The notes under the pieces: generated by a model | The model's input: the letters and a program-made list of their open reading frames with translations, nothing else | The model's database searches: none | What the model was told of the DNA's origin: nothing | NCBI RefSeq assembly: GCF_016482825.1 | Contig: NZ_JAEMNV010000011.1 | Span: forward strand, 1-64,000 | Direction: 5' to 3' | DNA length: 64,000 nucleotides | DNA from: Antrihabitans stalagmiti | GTDB lineage: Bacteria > Actinomycetota > Actinomycetes > Mycobacteriales > Mycobacteriaceae | Shown here: positions 58,264 through 64,000 of the stretch, one piece after another | How the letters are laid out: each line of letters starts with the position of its first letter | Position numbering within the stretch: the stretch's first letter is position 1 | Translations under genes and position numbers: made by a program

Positions 58264-59676
58264 CTAGACAGGCAGCAGACCGGCGACCACAGCTGTCAAT
58301 TGCTTCGCCGAGCGGCACTCGTGCATATCGATAACCTCGGCGTACTCGTCGGCCGCCGAGTCCCCCGAACCCCACTGGTTGCGCGGTTCGGGATTGAGCC
58401 AGTGCGCATGTTTGCTGACCGAAACGAGTGCTCGGACGGCCGCCAAGTTCGGGTCCCTGTAGTTGTTGCGGGCGTCGCCGAGGACGAGCACCGAGGTCCG
58501 TCCGGTGACGGTGCCGACGAACTTGTCGAGAAAGACGCCGAACGCGCTGCCGTAGTCGGAATGGCCGTCGTAGCGGATCACATCCGCCTCGTTCATGATT
58601 CGCCACATCGCTTTCGCGAAGTCCGCGTTCGGATCGAAGAACCGGGTCACCTCGTCGGCGCTGTCGATGAACGCGAAGATCCGCACGCGCGAAAACTGTT
58701 CACGCAGCGCATTCACGAGCAACAGTGTGAAGTGGCTGAAGCCCGCGACCGACCCGGACACGTCGCACAGGATCACCAGCTCGGGACGACCGGGACGTGG
58801 CTTGCGAGTAACCAGATCGATGGGGACTCCCCCGGTTGACATCGATTTGCGCAGCGTCTTGCGTAAGTCGATCTCGCCGTGGCGGGCGCGCCGGCGTCGC
58901 GCAGCCAAGCGGGTCGCGAGTAGCCGCGCAAGGGTGGTGACGCTGCGACGCAGCAACGCGAGTTCGGCATCGGAAGCGCGCAGGAAGTCGACCTCGTCGG
59001 CCTGCTTCGGAACGCCGTACTTGGCGACACGTTCTTTGCCGAGGCGTTCGGCCGACCGTCGCCTGGTCTCCACCTCCACCATTGTTCTGAAGTCCGCAAT
59101 ACGTTGCGCTGCAGTCCTTCTCGCAACCTCGGAGGCGACATCGCCGTCCGGGTCGTCTTTGCCTGCACCGCTGCGTTGTAGCAGGCCCTGGAGGATCTTC
59201 TGCAGCAACTCCTCCGGCTTCAGGTCGCGCAGGGTTTGGTAGGCGGAGAACGACGGACCGTTCGCCGACTGGTACTGCCCGAGTTGCTCGACCAGCTGAC
59301 TCGCGAGCAGCGCGGCCTCCGCCGAGTCGTCGATCAGCAGGTTCGCGAGCATCTCCCTTATCGCTTCGAGGTCGAGTTCACCCTTCGCGTCCCGGGGTAG
59401 CTCGAGTTCGTCGGAATCGACCGACCTGGCTCCGATCGCCGCCGGGAACCACAGATCGAACAAGCCGTCGAAGGTCGGGCGGTGCGTAGGCCGACGCAAC
59501 AACGCGGCGGCCAGGCCTGCGCGCAGAACGTCGCGATCGAGCAGGTCGAGCACCGCGACAACTTGTCCCGCATCGACCGTCTCAGACGGACCGACCGGAA
59601 TTCCGCGCTTGCGCAGCGCCCCGACGAATCCGACGAGGTGCGCTGGAAGTCCCTGCGGCGCAAGCGGAGTGGTCAA
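58264..59676 (-). CDS. VWA domain protein of the CoxE type
   Basis: A 470-aa protein with a C-terminal von Willebrand A domain; the MIDAS motif is CDVSGSV (DxSxS). The N-terminal half is helical ([20 protein letters not shown]). It overlaps the moxR gene by 4 nt, the usual MoxR-VWA pairing in which the ATPase and the VWA protein work together in maturation or chaperoning of an unknown target. Equivalent to Rv2425c. Confidence 0.9.
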   Translation of the reverse strand: MTTPLAPQGLPAHLVGFVGALRKRGIPVGPSETVDAGQVVAVLDLLDRDVLRAGLAAALLRRPTHRPTFDGLFDLWFPAAIGARSVDSDELELPRDAKGELDLEAIREMLANLLIDDSAEAALLASQLVEQLGQYQSANGPSFSAYQTLRDLKPEELLQKILQGLLQRSGAGKDDPDGDVASEVARRTAAQRIADFRTMVEVETRRRSAERLGKERVAKYGVPKQADEVDFLRASDAELALLRRSVTTLARLLATRLAARRRRARHGEIDLRKTLRKSMSTGGVPIDLVTRKPRPGRPELVILCDVSGSVAGFSHFTLLLVNALREQFSRVRIFAFIDSADEVTRFFDPNADFAKAMWRIMNEADVIRYDGHSDYGSAFGVFLDKFVGTVTGRTSVLVLGDARNNYRDPNLAAVRALVSVSKHAHWLNPEPRNQWGSGDSAADEYAEVIDMHECRSAKQLTAVVAGLLPV

Positions 59677-60554
59677 TTCAGTTTCAGCTCCGAGATCGCA
59701 CGCTGATGGTCGGAATGGTGTTTGAGGACGACCCCGAGTGTGGCGTGAACGGCCTTGTCGTCGAGTGCTGTCATTCCGAGCGCGAGCAACGTCCGACCCC
59801 AGTCGATGGTCTCGGCGACCGACGGCGACTTCTTCAATTGCATTCCACGAAGCACCCGTATGGTCCGGACCATTTGCTGTGCAACAGCTTCGGGGAGTTC
59901 CGGTACGCGACTGGCGAGAATCCGTCGTTCCAGATCTTCGTCAGGGAAGTCGAGATGCAGGAACAGGCAGCGCCGTTTGAGCGCTTCCGACAGTTCGCGG
60001 GTCGCGTTGGAGGTAAGCACGACAAAGGGTTTGCGGGTCGCGACGATGGTGCCCAATTCCGGTACGGTGACCGCGAAGTCGCTGAGCACCTCCAGCAGCA
60101 GACCCTCGATCTCGACGTCGGCCTTGTCGGTCTCGTCGATGAGCAACACGGTCGGCTCGGTGCGGCGGATCGCGGTGAGCAGCGGCCGCGAAAGCAGGAA
60201 CTCTTCGGAGAAGACGTCCTGTTTCGTTTCCTCCCAGTGGTTTTCACTGGAGGCCTGGATCCGAAGGATCTGCTTCGCGTGATTCCACTCGTACAGCGCG
60301 CGGCTCTCGTCGACGCCTTCGTAACACTGCAGCCGGACCAACTCGGCACCGGTAGTCTGCGCGACCGCCCTGGCGAGTTCGGTTTTTCCGACGCCTGCAG
60401 GCCCCTCGATCAGGAGTGGTTTGCCAAGCCGGTCGGCAAGGAAAACAGCTGTCGCAGTGCCCTTGTCGGCCAGATAACCGGTCTGCGCCAACCGCTCGAT
60501 GACGTCGTCGACAGAGGCGAACATCGCCGGTGCTTCCGGCACTGTGGTCTCCAT
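59673..60554 (-). CDS. MoxR-family AAA+ ATPase
   Basis: A 293-aa AAA+ protein: Walker A GPAGVGKTELARA, Walker B VLLIDETDKAD, sensor LTSNATRELSEALKRRCLF. ATG 60554 overlaps the proA stop as TGATG, and its own stop overlaps the VWA gene, so the three are coupled. A role in activating a metal enzyme is known for related pairs but is not indicated here. Equivalent to Rv2426c. Confidence 0.92.
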   Translation of the reverse strand: METTVPEAPAMFASVDDVIERLAQTGYLADKGTATAVFLADRLGKPLLIEGPAGVGKTELARAVAQTTGAELVRLQCYEGVDESRALYEWNHAKQILRIQASSENHWEETKQDVFSEEFLLSRPLLTAIRRTEPTVLLIDETDKADVEIEGLLLEVLSDFAVTVPELGTIVATRKPFVVLTSNATRELSEALKRRCLFLHLDFPDEDLERRILASRVPELPEAVAQQMVRTIRVLRGMQLKKSPSVAETIDWGRTLLALGMTALDDKAVHATLGVVLKHHSDHQRAISELKLN

Positions 60555-61873
60555 CAGACGGGCCTGGTCTGTCCGTCGCCCCAGACGATCCATTTCGTCG
60601 AGGTGAGCTCGGGTAGCCCCATCGGCCCGCGCGCGTGCAGCTTCTGCGTCGAAATGCCGATCTCGGCACCGAAGCCGAACTGCTCGCCGTCTGTGAAGGC
60701 CGTCGATGCGTTGACCATCACCGCCGCGGAGTCGACGCGTGCCGTGAATTCGCGCGCCGCAGCGAAGTCGCCGGTCACGATCGCGTCGGTGTGTCCGGTC
60801 CCGTAGCGGTCGATGTGCGCGACTGCTTCGTCCAGGTCTGCCACCACCTTCAGCGCAACGTCGAGCGAGAGATATTCGTTCGACCAGTCGTCGTCGTTGG
60901 CAGGCACGAGACCGGGCAGGTCGCCGTGGATCGTGACGCCGTTGCGCTCGAGCGCCTCGATCAGCCGCGGAACGGCTGTCGTGGCGATCGCGTCGTCGAT
61001 GAGGACGGTCTCGGCGGCGTTGCACACGCTCGTTCGCCGGGTCTTGGAGTTGATCAGGATCTTCTCGGCCATATCCAGGTCGGCAGCGGAATGGACGTAC
61101 ACGTGGCAGTTTCCGGTTCCGGTCTCGATCGTCGGCACGGTCGCATCGCGAACGACGGCGTTGATCAGGCCGGCGCCACCGCGTGGGATGACGACATCGA
61201 CCAGGCCACGCGCCTGGATGAGGTGAGTGACACTGGAGCGGTTGGCGATCGGCAGCAGCTGGACCGCATCTGCGGGCAGGCCACTCGCGGTCAACGACTC
61301 GCGCAAGATCGTCACCAACGCAAGGTTCGATTGCGCGGCCGACGAGGACCCACGCAGCAGCGCAGCATTTCCTGACTTCAAGGCGAGTCCGAAGGCATCG
61401 ACAGTCACGTTCGGGCGCGCTTCGTAGACCATGCCGATCACTCCGAGCGGGACCCTGACCTGACGAATTTCCAGTCCATTCGGAAGCGTCGAACCGCGAA
61501 CGACGTCGCCTACAGGGTCGGGCAGGGTCGCTACCTGGCGCAATCCGGCAGCAATACCGTCGATGCGCGCGCTGGTCAGCCGAAGTCGATCGAGCAGAGA
61601 TTCGCCGGTTCCGCCGTCACGAGCGGTGTCGATATCCGCCGCGTTGGCCGCCAGCACCGCTTCTGCGTTGGCAAGCACCGCGTCGGCCGCCGCGTGCAGC
61701 GCGGCGTTCTTCTCGGCGGTCGTGAGCAAAGCAAGGATTCGCGACGCGACTCGCGCTTTTCGCGCAGCATCGTGAACAACCTCGCGGACGCCCTCGGAAG
61801 TGGCGCTCACCTGCGAAGACGCGGTGTCTGCACCGGCTTCGGAGGCGGACTTGGAATCGGTCGCAGCCGTCAT
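60554..61873 (-). CDS. proA: Gamma-glutamyl phosphate reductase
   Basis: Second enzyme of proline synthesis, NADPH-dependent. 439 aa with an N-terminal Ser/Thr/Ala-rich extension. [32 protein letters not shown], the catalytic Cys in [13 protein letters not shown] and [22 protein letters not shown] are all present. ATG 61873 is chosen from homologous length. proB is not in the window. Confidence 0.95.
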   Translation of the reverse strand: MTAATDSKSASEAGADTASSQVSATSEGVREVVHDAARKARVASRILALLTTAEKNAALHAAADAVLANAEAVLAANAADIDTARDGGTGESLLDRLRLTSARIDGIAAGLRQVATLPDPVGDVVRGSTLPNGLEIRQVRVPLGVIGMVYEARPNVTVDAFGLALKSGNAALLRGSSSAAQSNLALVTILRESLTASGLPADAVQLLPIANRSSVTHLIQARGLVDVVIPRGGAGLINAVVRDATVPTIETGTGNCHVYVHSAADLDMAEKILINSKTRRTSVCNAAETVLIDDAIATTAVPRLIEALERNGVTIHGDLPGLVPANDDDWSNEYLSLDVALKVVADLDEAVAHIDRYGTGHTDAIVTGDFAAAREFTARVDSAAVMVNASTAFTDGEQFGFGAEIGISTQKLHARGPMGLPELTSTKWIVWGDGQTRPV

Positions 61874-61955
61874 GGGTACAGCGTAGCCACCGTGGCACAC
61901 GCGACCCCGTCGCGCCTCCGACGGAATGCCCGATACGCCCGTAACCTGGGGAAGT

Positions 61956-62849
61956 ATGACCAATGTGGACGGGCCGGCTCGTACGATCACGGTCCTCGGA
62001 AGCGTCAACATGGATCTGGTCACCACGACCGACACTCTGCCGGCGCCTGGTGAAACGATTCTCGGCGCGACGTTCGCGCTTACGCCCGGCGGCAAGGGCG
62101 CCAATCAAGCTATCGCTGCGGCCAGAGCGGGAGCCGAAGTCGAGTTCATCGGAGCGGTCGGCGACGACACCTTCGCACTCGAACTTCGCGAAACCCTCGT
62201 CCTCAACGACGTCGGCACGCAGTACCTCCGCGAGGTCGAAGGTCCGAGTGGCGTCGCGGTGATCACCGTCGACCGCACAGGCGAGAACAGCATCATCGTC
62301 GTCGCAGGAGCCAACGCGACCGTCACCGACCTGTCCGCGGACGAACTCTCGGCTGTCGGTCAGGCCGACCTGCTGCTGTGTCAGCTGGAAGTTCCGCTGG
62401 AGACAGTGACAGCGGCAGCAACCCACGCCCGAGCGAACGGCACCACCGTGATGCTCAATCCCTCACCGGTGCAACCACTTCCGCCGGAACTCCTCGAAGT
62501 CATCGACGTCCTGATCCTCAACAGCATCGAATCGGCGCAACTCGGTCCGGCCGTACTCGCCGCGGTCCCGCATGTGGTCACAACGTTGGGTGCGGACGGC
62601 GCAACCTACCGCGGACCCAACGGTGAAGAAGTGGTCGTGCGGTCGCTGCCTGTCGAGGCCATCGACACGACAGGCGCGGGCGATGCCTTTGCCGGTGCAC
62701 TCGCGGTGGCCTGGGAGCAGGGACCCGAACGAGCGCTCACCTGGGCCTGCGCGGCCGGTGCCATCGCCACCACGCGCGCGGGAGCCAGCACCTCACTGCC
62801 GACCGAGGAGCAGATACAGGCAGCACTCACGCTCACCGCCCATTCGTAG
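61956..62849 (+). CDS. rbsK: Ribokinase-type PfkB sugar kinase
   Basis: A 297-aa PfkB kinase. [37 protein letters not shown] and the C-terminal anion-hole/catalytic motif [13 protein letters not shown] match ribokinase; NPSPVQPLP follows the ribokinase pattern. ATG 61956 has GGGGAAG 3-4 nt upstream. The gene stands alone, divergent from proA, so ribose as substrate is likely but not proven. Confidence 0.88.
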   Translation: MTNVDGPARTITVLGSVNMDLVTTTDTLPAPGETILGATFALTPGGKGANQAIAAARAGAEVEFIGAVGDDTFALELRETLVLNDVGTQYLREVEGPSGVAVITVDRTGENSIIVVAGANATVTDLSADELSAVGQADLLLCQLEVPLETVTAAATHARANGTTVMLNPSPVQPLPPELLEVIDVLILNSIESAQLGPAVLAAVPHVVTTLGADGATYRGPNGEEVVVRSLPVEAIDTTGAGDAFAGALAVAWEQGPERALTWACAAGAIATTRAGASTSLPTEEQIQAALTLTAHS

Positions 62850-62852
62850 TCC

Positions 62853-62926
62853 ATCAGGGTGCATCCATTCGGGTCGGGGTGCCTCCAGTCGAGTGCACCC
62901 CGACCCGACTCGGTGCACCCTGATGC
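62853..62926. repeat. Nested 74-bp inverted repeat
   Basis: Outer arms CATCAGGGTGCA (62853-62864) and TGCACCCTGATG (62915-62926) are perfect; inner arms CGGGTCGGGGTGC (62871-62883) and GCACCCCGACCCG (62896-62908) are also perfect; 6-nt spacers sit between them on each side. Two related 18-mers starting GGGTGC in direct orientation (62858-62875 and 62878-62895) overlap this. It may end rbsK transcripts, but has no T run and looks like a mobile or dispersed palindromic unit. Confidence 0.75.
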
Positions 62927-63007
62927 CGTTGCGCGCGAAATTCAGATGCGCCAACGCTTTTCGGTCCCTACTGTTGATCGAATTCGACAGATGAAAGGAC
63001 CGAACCA

Positions 63008-64000
63008 ATGTTTCCCGTAGAGCTGCGCGGTACGCGTGCGAAGACGCTCATGTGGGCGCCCGAGCACGAAATCGAGCAGGCAGCACTACAGCAGCTGCGC
63101 AACATCGCGAACCTCGAGTGGGTGCACGGCGTCCGCGTCATGCCCGACGTCCACCTTGGCAAGGGCGCGACCGTCGGATCTGTGATCGCCATGAAGGACG
63201 CGGTCGCGCCCGCTGCGGTCGGCGTCGATATCGGGTGTGGCATGGAGAGCGTCAAGACCGACCTCACCGCGTCCGACCTGCCCGACGACCTGAAGCGGCT
63301 ACGGTCGCGGATCGAAGCTGCCGTCCCGGTGGGCTTCAACTCGCACAAGAGCGCGGTCGACGTGCGCAAGCTGAGCTTCTCGGTGCCGGGACTGCGTACG
63401 GGTTGGGATCGGTTCTGGGGTAGCTTCGGCTCGCTGCACGGCGATGTCCAGAAGCTGGAAGGCAAGGCGCACAAGCAGATCGGGTCCCTCGGTGGTGGCA
63501 ACCACTTCATCGAAGTCTGCCTCGACGAGAACGATGCGGTGTGGATTCTGCTGCACTCGGGTAGCCGGAACATCGGCAAGGAGCTGGCGGAGCGGCACAT
63601 GCACATCGCTCGGCAGCTGCCGCACAACACCGGCCTCCCGGATCGCGATCTGGCCGTCTTCGTCTCGGGCACAAGTGAAATGGCCGCGTACCGTCGCGAC
63701 CTCGAATGGGCTCAGGAGTACGCCGCGCGCAACCGTGCTGTCATGCTCGGGCTGATTTGTTCGGCAGTGCGCGACGAGTTCCCGAATGTTCGTTTCGACG
63801 AGCCGATTTCGTGCCATCACAACTACGTGTCCGAGGAGATCATCGACGGCGAGCCGATGCTGGTGACGCGTAAGGGTGCGGTGCGCGCAGGCGAGGGTCA
63901 ACTCGCGCTGATTCCTGGATCGATGGGTACGCGGTCCTACGTCGTGTGTGGCAAGGGAAATCCGGATTCGTTCCAGTCCGCGTCGCACGGCGCGGGTCGG
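63008..64000 (+). CDS. rtcB: RNA-splicing ligase RtcB (partial, cut by window end)
   Basis: 331 codons visible of a normally longer (about 390-400 aa) protein. ATG 63008 has AAAGGACC 8 nt upstream. VMPDVHLGKGATVGSV, VGVDIGCGM with the metal Cys77, SLGGGNHFIEV and LHSGSRNIGKE are RtcB motifs, and the later SCHHNYV and KGAVRAGEGQ blocks fit the metal and GMP-binding region. It joins RNA 2',3'-cyclic phosphate to 5'-OH ends using GTP. Actinobacterial substrates are unknown. The catalytic C-terminal part lies outside the window. Confidence 0.92.
   Translation, partial: MFPVELRGTRAKTLMWAPEHEIEQAALQQLRNIANLEWVHGVRVMPDVHLGKGATVGSVIAMKDAVAPAAVGVDIGCGMESVKTDLTASDLPDDLKRLRSRIEAAVPVGFNSHKSAVDVRKLSFSVPGLRTGWDRFWGSFGSLHGDVQKLEGKAHKQIGSLGGGNHFIEVCLDENDAVWILLHSGSRNIGKELAERHMHIARQLPHNTGLPDRDLAVFVSGTSEMAAYRRDLEWAQEYAARNRAVMLGLICSAVRDEFPNVRFDEPISCHHNYVSEEIIDGEPMLVTRKGAVRAGEGQLALIPGSMGTRSYVVCGKGNPDSFQSASHGAGR

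Overview
The window is high-GC actinobacterial DNA (roughly 65% G+C by eye, strong G/C preference at third codon positions, many GTG starts, dense operons with 4-nt ATGA/GTGA overlaps). Gene order follows the Mycobacterium tuberculosis segment from Rv2357c (glyS) to Rv2427c (proA). The mycobacterial mbt cluster is absent, and several non-mycobacterial genes are present. A Rhodococcus-like member of the Nocardiaceae fits best; the species cannot be named from this sequence. All similarity statements are recognition by eye, not search results.

Left part (1-15.7 kb), housekeeping: glyS on the minus strand diverges from a zinc-sensing smtB-zur pair. It is followed by a minus-strand run of a YbjN-like gene, uppS and recO, then two small plus-strand genes, then era, a deaminase-like gene, a CorC/CBS membrane protein, ybeY and phoH (RNA maturation and cell envelope). 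Next come an NmrA-type oxidoreductase, a small secreted protein, rsmE, dnaJ2, hrcA and hemW.

Sulfur region (15.7-32 kb): a short Cys-codon leader ORF precedes sirA-cysH-cysD-cysN and a sirohydrochlorin chelatase, which together make sulfide from sulfate and supply the siroheme that the reductase needs. Convergent to them is a cysA-cysW-cysT-sbp sulfate importer operon. Between the two lies a stand-alone bimodular NRPS (A-T-C-A-T-TE) behind a 565-bp low-GC intergenic stretch.

Middle (32-48 kb): an M48-like protease, two unannotated-looking tiny membrane proteins, and a GH15 trehalase/glucoamylase. Next is a four-gene accessory module (DUF3558-type lipoprotein, small helical partner, PPE-like protein with a disordered Pro/Ser/Thr tail, EspG-like chaperone) that looks like a type VII secretion substrate set without a secretion machine in view. 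It is followed by a nitronate monooxygenase, lepA, a PemK/MazF-fold protein, an aquaporin, the transglutaminase / alpha-E / circularly permuted ATP-grasp operon, and rpsT.

Right part (48-64 kb): a single-chain biotin carboxylase-BCCP-carboxyltransferase, holA-comEC-comEA, degV, then octT-gpgP-rsfS-nadD (methylglucose lipopolysaccharide precursors, ribosome silencing, NAD synthesis), a VWA protein-MoxR ATPase-proA run, rbsK, and the start of rtcB, which is cut by the window edge.

Non-coding structure of note: a covarying 34-bp hairpin element directly after the stop codons of both glyS and hemW; a 26-bp dyad and alternative-pairing leader in front of sirA; a nested 74-bp inverted repeat between rbsK and rtcB; an ATGT-N8-ACAT palindrome at the left edge; and several strong intrinsic terminators. 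I saw no CRISPR array, insertion sequence, tRNA or rRNA gene.
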